Below, piece after piece: positions 1-7,444 of a stretch of 64,000 bases of DNA. A model generated the notes under the pieces. That model was not told the origin of the DNA, did not search any database, and saw only the letters and a program-made list of their open reading frames with translations. The stretch's first letter is position 1, and every line of letters begins with the position of its first letter. The stretch is from contig NZ_JBLKNW010000006.1 in assembly GCF_051414035.1 (NCBI RefSeq), forward strand, positions 186,001-250,000, in the 5' to 3' direction. Both the position numbers and the translations under genes were made by a program. This stretch comes from Halosimplex amylolyticum. Its GTDB lineage: Archaea > Halobacteriota > Halobacteria > Halobacteriales > Haloarculaceae.

Positions 1-101
1 CAGCGGCCGCTCGAAGCGTCGCAGACTGGGCTGTGTCGTTCGAGGTGGTTGGCACCAGCACGCCCGGCAACCCTCCTTACGAGCCTGAGAGCTACAGCTG
101 A
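1..101 (+). CDS. C-terminal end of an unidentified protein (cut by window edge)
   Basis: The frame starting at base 3 is open from the window edge and ends at a TGA at 99-101. It encodes 32 residues ending in PGNPPYEPESYS. The balanced composition, with aromatics and acidic residues, looks like a genuine haloarchaeal protein tail, unlike the arginine-rich shadow frames around it. The family cannot be told from this fragment. A short stretch open by chance cannot be excluded. Confidence 0.4.
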   Translation, partial: AAARSVADWAVSFEVVGTSTPGNPPYEPESYS

Positions 102-165
102 CCGGTCTGTGGAGAGAGTGCGAGCGCACGTGCGTGCGTCCACGCCTGGAACTACGAGGGGACAT

Positions 166-250
166 CTGGCGAGAGCGGGTCGAGGTACGCCTGGCGAGAG
201 CGGATCGAGGCACGCCTGGCGAGAGCGGATCGAGGCACGCCTGGCGAGCG
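166..250. repeat. 25-bp tandem repeat, three copies plus a partial fourth
   Basis: Units at 166-190, 191-215 and 216-240 begin CTGGCGAGAGCGG. Copies 2 and 3 are identical and copy 1 differs at two positions. A partial unit follows at 241-250, and CCTGGCGAGT recurs near 280. A 25-bp unit is not a multiple of three, so it would shift frame if translated. The tract lies in the gene-free stretch 102-408, where I see nothing else convincing. Confidence 0.85.
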
Positions 251-408
251 CTGCCCGAAGCGTTCCTGCCAGGCGGTGCTCCTGGCGAGTCAGCGAAAGA
301 ACGAGAGGGCGGGCCGATCCCGACGGGACGCGGCGAGTGTCGTCGACTCGCCGCGCGAGAAGAGCGGGGACCGGAACAGAGTCGCCGTGCAGGGAGCGGG
401 TCCGGCGG

Positions 409-522
409 TCAGTCGTCGTCGACGCCCTCTGGCAGCAGCTGTTCGGGTTCCCGCTTGTACGCCGGGGTGTCCACGAACTGGGCGATCCGTTCCAGGTCGC
501 TGTCAGAGATGTGTTCCGTCAT
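409..522 (-). CDS. Very small acidic haloarchaeal protein, unknown function
   Basis: A 37-residue ORF begins at the CAT at 520-522 and reads MTEHISDSDLERIAQFVDTP..., ending in LLPEGVDDD. The amphipathic ISDSDLERIAQFV segment and the acidic end are typical of real haloarchaeal microproteins. Upstream extension of the frame is arginine-rich and implausible, so the short start is preferred. No domain is recognised. It is isolated, with no operon partner. Confidence 0.55.
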   Translation of the reverse strand: MTEHISDSDLERIAQFVDTPAYKREPEQLLPEGVDDD

Positions 523-1448
523 CGACTCGTACTCCGTCCTACGACTGCATAGTAATCCATCCCCTAAAGCCGCTTCGCGACTCGGGACCGAGAATGGGGT
601 CTCTGGCCCCGAACCGGCACGTAGCCGATCCGAACGCGGTACTATTCGTACTGAATCAGATCCGTACGTCGCAGCCATACGACGCCTACTGGCAACGAAC
701 GCGCGTCGGGCCCCGCTCCCGCGGCAGTCCCGAAGAGAACCCCTTCCCTCGCCGGCGACGCGTCGCATACCGCGTTCGGTTCGGGGGTAACTGGCCGCAG
801 CCGGTCACTCCGTTTCCTCCCCGTTCGATCGCCTCTCCCCACCAGATGAACACCGAGGCGGCGGATCTCTCGCTCGAATAGACCGCATTCCCGGACAGAA
901 GTGAACGGCTTCGGGGGGTGGGACGGTATCGACTCTGGTGGTGGAGCGAACGGTCCCAGCAGCCGATGCGTTCGACGCCGGTCGCCCGGGAGTCGTCGTC
1001 GGGGACTGGAGAGCGCCTTCCGCCAACGAGGTGCGAGCCCGAGGTTTGTAGCGGGTCGACGCCCTGCATCGAACTGGCCGGTCGGGACCAGCTGGGGAGG
1101 GACGTCCCCGGTCGAAACTGTTCGTAGCAGGGCCTTACCGGGGCCTGGTATTACAGACCTATGCCTGTAAAGGCAGCCAGTATTGCCGGGCGGTGACGCG
1201 ACGGGCGGCTGCCGGGCAGCCGGGTATCGGGTGGCGGAGTACGCCGGGCGTACCGGATAGTTGCCACTGCTTACTGTCCGGTGAGAGAAAGGGACCACAC
1301 GGGCGTCCGCAGCGCCCGCGCGCTCGGTCGCGTCGGGTCGCGGTGCAGACGGGGCGTCCGTCGAGGCGATCGTCGGGATTTCGCGGCGATGCCGAGCTGT
1401 CGTGAGTCGTTGAAGCGCGGCGTCAGCCGTCGCCGACCCGGGGCGTGC
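523..1448. other. Gene-poor stretch of about 0.9 kb
   Basis: Several overlapping frames are open on both strands, but all are rich in Arg, Pro, Ser and Gly, as expected from random GC-rich DNA, and none resembles a protein I know. A weak inverted repeat (ACCGGA...TCCGGT) lies around 1251-1283, and a short GCC/GGC hairpin lies near 1167-1176. I see no tRNA, RNase P RNA or SRP RNA signature. It may be decayed DNA. Confidence 0.4.
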
Positions 1449-1724
1449 TCAGACCATGTTTTCGGCTTCGATCTTGTCCCAGACTGCGCGTCCCTGCTCG
1501 GTGAGGCCGTAGACGCGTCCCTTCTTGCGGTCGTCGGAGACCAGGAGGTCTACGAGTTCCCGTTCCCGCAGGCGCTGGAGCGCCCGCGAGACGTGTGCGA
1601 TACCTACGTCCTCGTCCGACGCTATCTGCGACGGCGTCGACGGGCCGTCTGCGAGCCGCTTGAGGACCGCGACGCGGTAGCGCGAACTGATGACGAAGCT
1701 GACGTCGTCCCAATCTGTGCTCAT
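1449..1724 (-). CDS. Winged-helix transcriptional regulator (MarR/PadR-like fold)
   Basis: The 91-residue protein starts MSTDWDDVSFVISSRYR. The helix-turn-helix is at about residues 30-55 (TPSQIASDEDVGIAHVSRAL) and a wing follows at about 60-80 (DRKKGRVYGLTEQG). This is the compact DNA-binding domain typical of haloarchaeal one-domain regulators. The frame is open for 41 more codons upstream, but that part looks non-coding and overlaps a palindrome, so the inner ATG at 1722-1724 was chosen. The palindrome 34 nt upstream is a candidate autoregulatory site. Its target genes are unknown. Confidence 0.85.
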   Translation of the reverse strand: MSTDWDDVSFVISSRYRVAVLKRLADGPSTPSQIASDEDVGIAHVSRALQRLRERELVDLLVSDDRKKGRVYGLTEQGRAVWDKIEAENMV

Positions 1725-1757
1725 TGTTTGTTGCGGAAGTTGCCGGATAGGTGTTGT

Positions 1758-1799
1758 CGCGTTCGTCCGCTTCCCGGTCACTGACCGGGAACGAACGCG
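1758..1799. promoter_or_regulatory. Large imperfect palindrome upstream of the winged-helix gene
   Basis: The left arm CGCGTTCGT, then CCGC, then TTCCCGGTCA, is mirrored by CTGACCGGGA and ACGAACGCG. The arms match completely except for the 4-base CCGC insertion. The centre is CCGGTCACTGACCGG. It lies 34-75 nt upstream of the regulator start at 1724. It could be a dimeric operator or a hairpin; its position favours a promoter-region operator. Confidence 0.55.
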
Positions 1800-1963
1800 G
1801 CTGTTGTCAGCGGGACTCGCTTGCGTCCCACTTTCCGCTGTACTCACACCGAGTCGGCTACCACGTAAAGAGGTTTCGACGCTCCAGATTTTTCGCGTTC
1901 CGTACCGCGATTAGGGTCGAACGAACGAATAGCCTGACGGGCCGCGCTCGTCCGTAACGAGGG

Positions 1964-1972
1964 CATAACAAA
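1964..1972 (+). promoter_or_regulatory. TATA-type promoter element CATAACAAA
   Basis: The motif CATAACAAA lies 31 nt (fourth base to A of ATG) before the ATG at 1998. The same motif and spacing recur in front of glmS, the deacetylase gene and the AsnB-like gene in this window. The rest of 1800-2136 holds no recognisable gene except the short ORF at 1998. Confidence 0.45.
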
Positions 1973-1997
1973 CCGGATCCCTCTCGGTCACCCGCGC

Positions 1998-2135
1998 ATG
2001 GAATCCACGCGCGCTCGGAGCGGTCTCACGGCCGGTCGCCGACCCGGGGGTTCGGTCGGTTGGCCGGCCCAGTTCGGACGCGCCGGCGGTCCACGCTCCG
2101 CGCCGAGCGAACGCCGCCAGGGCGGGCGTCGGTAA
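1998..2135 (+). CDS. Possible short upstream ORF (45 aa)
   Basis: The ORF starts MESTRARSGLTAGRRPGG and stops with TAA one base before the ATG of the next gene at 2137. Its ATG sits where a leaderless start is expected after the CATAACAAA box. The arginine- and glycine-rich product gives no sign of a folded protein, so if it is translated the act of translation may matter more than the peptide. Chance occurrence is quite possible in GC-rich DNA. Confidence 0.3.
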   Translation: MESTRARSGLTAGRRPGGSVGWPAQFGRAGGPRSAPSERRQGGRR

Positions 2136-2136
2136 G

Positions 2137-2712
2137 ATGTGGCCGTGGGAACACCTCGCGATCGGGTACCTCTCGTACGCGCTCGCGAGCAGAGTCGCCT
2201 GGCGCGAACCCGTGACGAGCGGCGCCGCGATCGCCGTGGCGTTCGGAAGCCAGTTCCCCGACCTGGTGGACAAACCGCTCGGGTGGTGGTTCGGCGTCCT
2301 CCCCGGGGGGACGACGCTCGCCCACTCGCTCGTGACCGCGGTCCCCCTCAGTCTCGCCGTCCTGGCCGCGGGCGCCGTCTTCGGGCGCGAGCGGCCGGCG
2401 CTGGCGTTCGTCGTCGGCTACCTGAGCCACCTCCCCGCCGACGTGCTGTATCCGGTCGTCCTCGGCCGCGGTCCGAAGACGTGGTTCCTCTTCTGGCCGT
2501 TTCGCCCCGCGCCGACGACCGATCCGACCGCCGCCCTCCCGCACGTGTTCGAACTCGCCGCGCAGTTCGCCGCGTTCCTCGCGTCGCCGCTCGGGGCGCT
2601 CTACCTGCTGGGCGAACTATCGCTACTCGCCGCGGCCGCCTGGCTGTGGCTGCGCGACGGCCGGCCGGGCCTGCCGCGGAGCCCGTTCGGCGACCGGGTG
2701 GTCGAGCGCTGA
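2137..2712 (+). CDS. DUF457/YdjM-type membrane-bound metal-dependent hydrolase family protein
   Basis: The 191-residue integral membrane protein begins MWPWEHLAIGYLSYALASR, carrying the family's N-terminal WEHLAIGYL region. It also has conserved polar sites within membrane segments: GSQFPDLVDKP at about 37-48, THAHS-like TTLAHSL at about 59-65 and GYLSHLPADVLYP at about 95-107. Such His/Asp motifs are the putative metal ligands of this family; the substrate is unknown. Four to five hydrophobic segments are visible. It may be co-transcribed with the short ORF before it. Confidence 0.85.
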   Translation: MWPWEHLAIGYLSYALASRVAWREPVTSGAAIAVAFGSQFPDLVDKPLGWWFGVLPGGTTLAHSLVTAVPLSLAVLAAGAVFGRERPALAFVVGYLSHLPADVLYPVVLGRGPKTWFLFWPFRPAPTTDPTAALPHVFELAAQFAAFLASPLGALYLLGELSLLAAAAWLWLRDGRPGLPRSPFGDRVVER

Positions 2713-2740
2713 GCGAGCGGCCTCGCCGGCCGGGCGAGAA

Positions 2741-2748
2741 TATATAAC
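2741..2748 (+). promoter_or_regulatory. TATA box for the DUF7344 gene
   Basis: TATATAAC lies about 24 nt upstream of the ATG at 2770, the spacing expected for a leaderless haloarchaeal transcript. Confidence 0.6.
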
Positions 2749-2769
2749 AGTCGAGCGAGAAGTGAAGGT

Positions 2770-3261
2770 ATGGGGTCAGAGCACCCGCAGGAGAGTCGGT
2801 CGAGTGACAACGACCGGCGGCAGCACGGATCTCCGGGGGGAGATCCGGACGGACGCCGTACCCCCGAGGGGAAGGACGTAGAGCGCGGAAGGAACGACGG
2901 AGGGGAACGCGAGACCGCACGCGGCACGGAGAGTCCCGTGTCGATCAACGAGCTGTTCGAGTTGCTCTCCCAACCGGGTAACCGCTACGCGCTGGCGTAT
3001 CTGGTCCGCGTCGACGGGGCCATCCCGTACGACGACCTCGTCGAGTACGTGGTCGATACCGGCGGGACGCCCGACGGACTCTCGACCGCGGACTTCCGGA
3101 ACCAGGTCGCGACGCGGCTGGTTCACTCGAACCTGCCGAAACTCGACGACGCCGGGCTCGTCGACTACGACCCGGGCGACAGGACGGTGCGACCGACCGA
3201 CGCGACCGACGTCGCCGTGCCGTACCTCGAACTGGCGATGGATCAGTTCTCGGCGGAGTGA
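2770..3261 (+). CDS. DUF7344-type winged-helix protein with disordered N-terminus
   Basis: The 163-residue protein has two parts. Residues 1-57 are low-complexity and charged (Ser, Arg, Asp, Gly). Residues 58-160 form a winged-helix domain of the haloarchaeal DUF7344 type: INELFELLSQPGNRYALAYL, then LVHSNLPKLDDAGLVDYDPG (recognition helix and wing). It probably acts as a transcription factor. The start is supported by the TATA box at leaderless spacing. Targets are unknown; the glycan genes start just downstream. Confidence 0.8.
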   Translation: MGSEHPQESRSSDNDRRQHGSPGGDPDGRRTPEGKDVERGRNDGGERETARGTESPVSINELFELLSQPGNRYALAYLVRVDGAIPYDDLVEYVVDTGGTPDGLSTADFRNQVATRLVHSNLPKLDDAGLVDYDPGDRTVRPTDATDVAVPYLELAMDQFSAE

Positions 3262-3331
3262 GGGCCCGCGAGCGGCGGGCCGACAAGCGCTCATTAACAA
3301 AGGCCGGTCCGGGCAGAGTCCCGACCGGTAC

Positions 3332-3931
3332 ATGAGTGAGCACGACCTCCAGACCGTGCGGACCGGGGTGCAGTGTGACATCGCCGAGACGGCAGTCGTC
3401 GGCGAGCCCAGCGGGAAGAGCGACGCCAAGACGCTGATCGGCGACGACGCGACCATCCGGGGCGGCACGATCGTCTACACCGACGTCGTCATCGGCGACG
3501 ACTTCTCGACCGGCCACCACGCGCTCGTCCGCGGCGGCACGACCGTCGGCGACGACGTCCTCGTCGGAAGCCACGCCGTCCTCGACGGCGACCTCGAGAT
3601 CGGGTCACACGTCAGCTGTCAGACGGGCGTCTACCTCCCGCCCGAGACCACCGTCGGGGACAACGTCTTCCTCGGGCCGCACGCGGTCGTCACCAACGAC
3701 CCCTATCCCGTGCGGCCGACGAGCGAACTCGTCGGTGCGACGATCGAATCGGACGTCTCCGTCGGCGCGAACGCGACGATCCTCCCCGGCGTGACCGTCG
3801 GCGAGGGCTCGTTCGTCGCCGCCGGCGCGGTCGTCACCGAAGACGTTCCGGCCGAGACGCTCGCGGTCGGGTCGCCCGCGAGCCACGAACCGCTGCCCGA
3901 AGAGCTCCAGGGAGGAAATCGACTGCGATGA
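3332..3931 (+). CDS. Left-handed beta-helix (hexapeptide repeat) acyltransferase
   Basis: The 199-residue protein is dominated by hexapeptide turns (VVGEPS, LIGDDA, VIGDDF, TVGDDV, EIGSHV, TVGDNV) and ends with the acetyltransferase signature VGANATILPGVTVGEGSFVAAGAVV. This is the LbH fold of sugar N- or O-acetyltransferases using acetyl-CoA. It resembles WbpD-type enzymes that acetylate an amino sugar. Its stop overlaps the start of the DegT aminotransferase by ATGA, which fits the sequence transamination then acetylation on a nucleotide sugar. A possible TATA box (CATTAACAA) lies near 3292. Confidence 0.88.
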   Translation: MSEHDLQTVRTGVQCDIAETAVVGEPSGKSDAKTLIGDDATIRGGTIVYTDVVIGDDFSTGHHALVRGGTTVGDDVLVGSHAVLDGDLEIGSHVSCQTGVYLPPETTVGDNVFLGPHAVVTNDPYPVRPTSELVGATIESDVSVGANATILPGVTVGEGSFVAAGAVVTEDVPAETLAVGSPASHEPLPEELQGGNRLR

Positions 3932-5031
3932 ACCTCGAGGACCACCGCCAGATCCCCATCGCCTCGCCCGCTATCGGCGAACGGGAGCGCGAGCGCGTCG
4001 AAGAAGTGCTCGACAGCGGCATGCTCGCCGACGGCGAGGAGGTCCGCGCGTTCGAGCGCGAGTTCGCGACGACCTGCCACGTCGACCACGGCGTCGGGGT
4101 CGCCAACGGGACCGCCGCGCTCCACGCCGCCCTCCGGGCCTGCGGTATCGGCGAGGGCGACACCGTCCTCACGACGCCGTTCTCGTTCGTCGCGACCGCC
4201 AACGCCGTACGCTTCTGCGGCGCCGAACCGGTGTTCGCCGACATCGACCCGGAGACGTACAACCTCGACCCCACGTCCGCCCGGGAGGCCATCGAGATCC
4301 GCGGTGGCGACGTCGACGCGATCGTGCCCGTCCACCTCTACGGGTTGCCCGCCGACGTGGACGCCATCTGCGACCTCGCCGCGGAGTACGACGCCGCCGT
4401 GATCGAGGACGCCGCCCAGGCCCACGGCGCCCGCCTCGACGGCGAGCCCGTCGGGTCGTTCGGTGACGCCGCGGCCTTCTCGTTCTACCCGACGAAGAAC
4501 ATGACTACCGGCGAGGGCGGGATGATCGTCACCGACGACGAGGAGGTGGCCGACCGCGCCGCGCGGTTCGTCAACCACGGTCGCAACGACCAGTACGAAC
4601 ACGTCGAACTGGGACACAACTTCCGGATGACGAATATGGCTGCCGCCATCGGTCGCGTCCAGCTGAAGCGGCTCTCCCGGTTCGTCCGCGCCCGTCGCGA
4701 CAACGCCGCCGCGCTCACCGACGCGCTCGACGAGACGCCGATCGACCCGCCGACGGTCCCGGATCACGTCGACCACGCGTTCCACCAGTACACCGTCCGG
4801 GCGCCCGACCGGGAGCGCCTGACGACCCACCTCGGCGATACGGGCGTCGACACCGGCGTCTACTATCCGACGCCCATCCACGAGCAGCCGGCCTACGACC
4901 ACGTCGACGAGCGGTTCCCCGTCGCCGAGCGCGCCGCCGACGAGGTGCTCTCGCTCCCGGTCCACCCCGGTCTCACCGACGCCGACCGCGAGGCCATCGC
5001 CGACGCGCTCGCTCTCTATCAGGTGCACTGA
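3928..5031 (+). CDS. DegT/DnrJ/EryC1/StrS-family sugar aminotransferase
   Basis: The 367-residue protein is a PLP-dependent enzyme that converts keto sugars to amino sugars on nucleotide carriers. Visible hallmarks are the N-terminal GMLADGEEVRAFEREFA, the cofactor region ANGTAALHAALR, the Asp of VIEDAAQAHGA, and the Schiff-base lysine K190 in SFYPTKNMTTGEGG. The C-terminal HQYTVRAPDR and GVYYPTPIHEQPAY are also typical. It is translationally coupled to the upstream acetyltransferase, so the two likely act in one pathway on a glycan precursor. The exact sugar cannot be told from the sequence. Confidence 0.92.
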   Translation: MNLEDHRQIPIASPAIGERERERVEEVLDSGMLADGEEVRAFEREFATTCHVDHGVGVANGTAALHAALRACGIGEGDTVLTTPFSFVATANAVRFCGAEPVFADIDPETYNLDPTSAREAIEIRGGDVDAIVPVHLYGLPADVDAICDLAAEYDAAVIEDAAQAHGARLDGEPVGSFGDAAAFSFYPTKNMTTGEGGMIVTDDEEVADRAARFVNHGRNDQYEHVELGHNFRMTNMAAAIGRVQLKRLSRFVRARRDNAAALTDALDETPIDPPTVPDHVDHAFHQYTVRAPDRERLTTHLGDTGVDTGVYYPTPIHEQPAYDHVDERFPVAERAADEVLSLPVHPGLTDADREAIADALALYQVH

Positions 5032-5092
5032 GAACGCGAAAATCCTCGATCTCTCGCCGCCGATTCCGTGATTCGTCCGCGACTGTCGCCGT

Positions 5093-6841
5093 TCAGACCT
5101 CGACGCCGGCGGTCGCGCTGGGCGTCCCGTCCAGGTGACGACCCGCCCAGAGCTCCAGTCCGGTCAGCGCCGCGACCGGCGTGAACGACGTGAGGTCGCC
5201 GCCCGCGAGCCGGTCGTGGAGCGCGGCCACGCCGTCGGTGTCGAGCGGGTCGCGGTCGCGAACCCGCTCCAGCAGGTCGTCGACGAACCGGCGGAAGCGG
5301 TCGTCGGTCGCGTACCGGCGGACGTACGCGTCGCCGTCGGCTGCGCGGCCGTCCGATCCGCCGGCGCCGTCGGCCCGGAGCCCGGTCGAGCGCGTCCGAT
5401 TCCGTCCCTCTGCCCCTGATGGGATCTGCGCCAGGTTCGGATCGAGTCGGCGGACCACCGCCCGATCGATGGGTGGATCGCCGGTCCCGGTCGGGTCGGA
5501 CAGCGGGCGGGTCCCCAGTCGGTAACAGGCGGGCATCCGCGCGGCGGTGTCGAGCAGTGCACCGGACGCGAGCGAGCGCGTGCCGACGCGACTGCGCTGG
5601 ACGGCTCGACTCCGCAGTTCCGTCGCGGCCCTGACCTGCAGTGCCGCGTCGACCGCGGTTCGCTCGGCCGGGCCGTCGACGCTCGCCGCCACCACGTCGT
5701 CGAGGGACTCGACCGGGTCGCGGTCGGCCGACAGCAGGGTCCGGACCGCCTCGGGCGGGAGCGCGCACTCGTTCTCCGAGAGCGCCGCGACCGGGGAGTC
5801 GTCCGCGGCGACCGTCCCGGCCCACGGGAGCGCGCCCAGGTGCGAGCGGCCGAACACCAGCGCGTCCGCGTCGTCGTGGAGTCGGTCGGTGACGTACGGG
5901 AGGCCGTCGACCGCGGCCCAGTTGACCATCGCGTCGGTCGCGGCGACCGCGTCGGCGACGGCGTCGACCAGGTGACCGTCGGGGTCGTCGTGGACCTGCC
6001 TGTTCGGGAGGCCGAGGTAGGCGGCCGCCTGCGCGGCCGACTCCCTGTCGCCGCCGTCCGGCCCGCCGCAGGTTAGCGTCTCGACCGGACATCCTCGCTC
6101 GGCGAGGACCGCGGCGCCGATGCGACTCGCCGGGTCACCGGGGAACCACAGCGACGGGTCGGCCGTCGTCGCCGCGACGTCGCCCACGGCCCGACGGTAG
6201 GCGTCGAGCCAGCGGTCCGGGTAGCCCGAGGGCGCCAGGCCGGCCGATTCGGGCGCCCAGTACCGGCTCGTCGAGACGCTCCCGTCGAACACGAGGTGGG
6301 TGGCCGGCGGCAGACTCGCGACGCCGTCGACCAGCGTCCGCTCGCCGAGGACGCCGCCGGCCAGGAGCAGGTCGCTCACCGCCGCGGGGTCGAGGGACGG
6401 GTCGTCGACCGCCGAGAGCAGCGGGCTCAGTGCCGAGGCGAAGTCGATCCCGTCGCCGGCCGCGTAGTAGATGGGTCTGCTCCCGGCCGCGTCGGTCGCA
6501 AGGTGCACCTCGCCCGCACCGGCGTCGAGACAGGCCAGCGCGAACGGCCCGTCGAGGCGCGCGAGCGTCTCCCGGGACTCGTCGGCGACGCCGCGGAAGA
6601 GGTCTCCCCAGGATAGCGACAGCCGGTCGCGGTTGGAGACGACGCCGTAGACGACGCCGATCAGTCCGTCCCCGTGCCAGACGACGTTCGCGTCGGGGTC
6701 GCGACTCCCGTGTTCGAGCACGCCCGCCGCCGCCTCGCCGTCGGCGGCCCGTTCGAGTTCGTACCAGTCTTCCCGGTGGGCCGCCGCAGCCAGTTCCCCG
6801 AGCCGTTCGTCACCCGCGGTGGTTCCGATGAGTCCGGTCAT
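5093..6841 (-). CDS. Asparagine-synthase-like protein with degenerate active sites
   Basis: The 582-residue protein has the two-part AsnB layout. An N-terminal glutamine-amidotransferase-like domain (about 1-200) carries ATDAAGSRPIYY and DFASALSPLL, and a C-terminal synthetase-like domain follows. The catalytic Cys2 of the family is replaced by Thr (MTGLIG instead of MCGIxG). The ATP-binding SGGxDS loop reads WFPGDPASR at about 232-240. Both catalytic centres therefore look lost, unless another residue compensates. AsnB paralogues are common in polysaccharide clusters, and this one is convergent with the aminotransferase gene. It may be structural, regulatory or on the way to a pseudogene, but the frame is intact. 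Confidence 0.75.
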   Translation of the reverse strand: MTGLIGTTAGDERLGELAAAAHREDWYELERAADGEAAAGVLEHGSRDPDANVVWHGDGLIGVVYGVVSNRDRLSLSWGDLFRGVADESRETLARLDGPFALACLDAGAGEVHLATDAAGSRPIYYAAGDGIDFASALSPLLSAVDDPSLDPAAVSDLLLAGGVLGERTLVDGVASLPPATHLVFDGSVSTSRYWAPESAGLAPSGYPDRWLDAYRRAVGDVAATTADPSLWFPGDPASRIGAAVLAERGCPVETLTCGGPDGGDRESAAQAAAYLGLPNRQVHDDPDGHLVDAVADAVAATDAMVNWAAVDGLPYVTDRLHDDADALVFGRSHLGALPWAGTVAADDSPVAALSENECALPPEAVRTLLSADRDPVESLDDVVAASVDGPAERTAVDAALQVRAATELRSRAVQRSRVGTRSLASGALLDTAARMPACYRLGTRPLSDPTGTGDPPIDRAVVRRLDPNLAQIPSGAEGRNRTRSTGLRADGAGGSDGRAADGDAYVRRYATDDRFRRFVDDLLERVRDRDPLDTDGVAALHDRLAGGDLTSFTPVAALTGLELWAGRHLDGTPSATAGVEV

Positions 6842-6866
6842 GCCCCCAGCGTGACCGCACCGGGGT

Positions 6867-6875
6867 ATTGTTATG
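6867..6875 (-). promoter_or_regulatory. TATA-type element CATAACAAT for the AsnB-like gene
   Basis: Read on the minus strand, CATAACAAT lies 31 nt from the ATG at 6841. It is the same motif and spacing seen before several other genes here, and the start of the AsnB-like gene falls exactly at the expected position. Confidence 0.5.
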
Positions 6876-6959
6876 CGGTCGCTGAACGCCGTTCGACCCG
6901 GTATCGCGCTCGATACCGGCCGCCCGGGTGCCGACCGGCCGATCCGTCACGCGACAGCA

Positions 6960-7300
6960 CCGATTCCGATCGCACGATAGACGAACACGGGAGACATTAC
7001 TCTTTGCATACTCTATATCGGTATTATAAGATTTCTCATATTACCTGCCTATCACCTCTCTTACCGATGTCTACCTACACCCGCTTACAGGCCCATTTTG
7101 ATGGCATATGCGGCAGTCAGCGTGTTATTTTTGGTTAGGAGATAAATCCTCGATATAAGTGGATAATTAGGAGATTTCCTAGCCGATATACTGAGTCAAC
7201 CAGGACAAACCGAAACCTAGTGACTAAACCTTCGTAAACGCATGAATTGGGACCGTATTAATATACTTTTGATATCATATATTGAAAGACGATAGTTTCG
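6960..7300. other. AT-rich gene-free island
   Basis: This stretch is visibly AT-rich (CTATATCGGTATTATAAG, GTTATTTTTGG, ATTAATATACTTTTG), in sharp contrast to the GC-rich flanks. Only very short frames are open, for example a 23-residue one at 7067-7138. CGATATA occurs twice, at 7154 and near 7184. No IS ends, tRNA or structured RNA is recognised. It separates two divergently arranged parts of the glycan locus and may be a foreign remnant. Confidence 0.6.
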
Positions 7301-7377
7301 TCGATCCAGCGGGTGGATCGGGGGCCCGGACCGGTTTCGCGTCCCGCGGCGTGCGGCCCGCGGTCCGGTAGCGACGA

Positions 7378-7386
7378 CATAACAAA
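7378..7386 (+). promoter_or_regulatory. TATA-type element CATAACAAA before the deacetylase operon
   Basis: CATAACAAA lies 31 nt before an ATG at 7412, which opens a 10-codon ORF, not the deacetylase itself (GTG at 7432). Confidence 0.5.
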
Positions 7387-7411
7387 CACCGAACGAGGTC
7401 TGCACGGGGAC

Positions 7412-7444
7412 ATGAACGGGCGGAGTGAGCCGTGGGATCGGTAG
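7412..7444 (+). CDS. Possible micro-ORF (MNGRSEPWDR) overlapping the deacetylase start
   Basis: The ATG lies at the leaderless position after the CATAACAAA box. The 10-residue ORF ends at TAG 7442-7444, 13 nt inside the deacetylase gene, whose GTG is at 7432 in another frame. Termination-reinitiation could couple the two. No ATG start is available for the deacetylase frame here, which makes the arrangement more notable. Confidence 0.35.
   Translation: MNGRSEPWDR

Noticed and set aside
642..1298. 218-codon minus-strand frame in the first gene-poor stretch
   Set aside because: Pro/Arg/Ser-rich, no recognisable motif, and overlapped by equally open frames on both strands.
3703..5028. 441-codon minus-strand frame opposite the acetyltransferase and aminotransferase genes
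   Set aside because: Mirror frame; the sense genes have complete catalytic motifs and ATGA coupling.
6960..7300. Replication origin in the AT-rich island
   Set aside because: No orc1/cdc6 gene and no ORB-type inverted repeats were found next to it.
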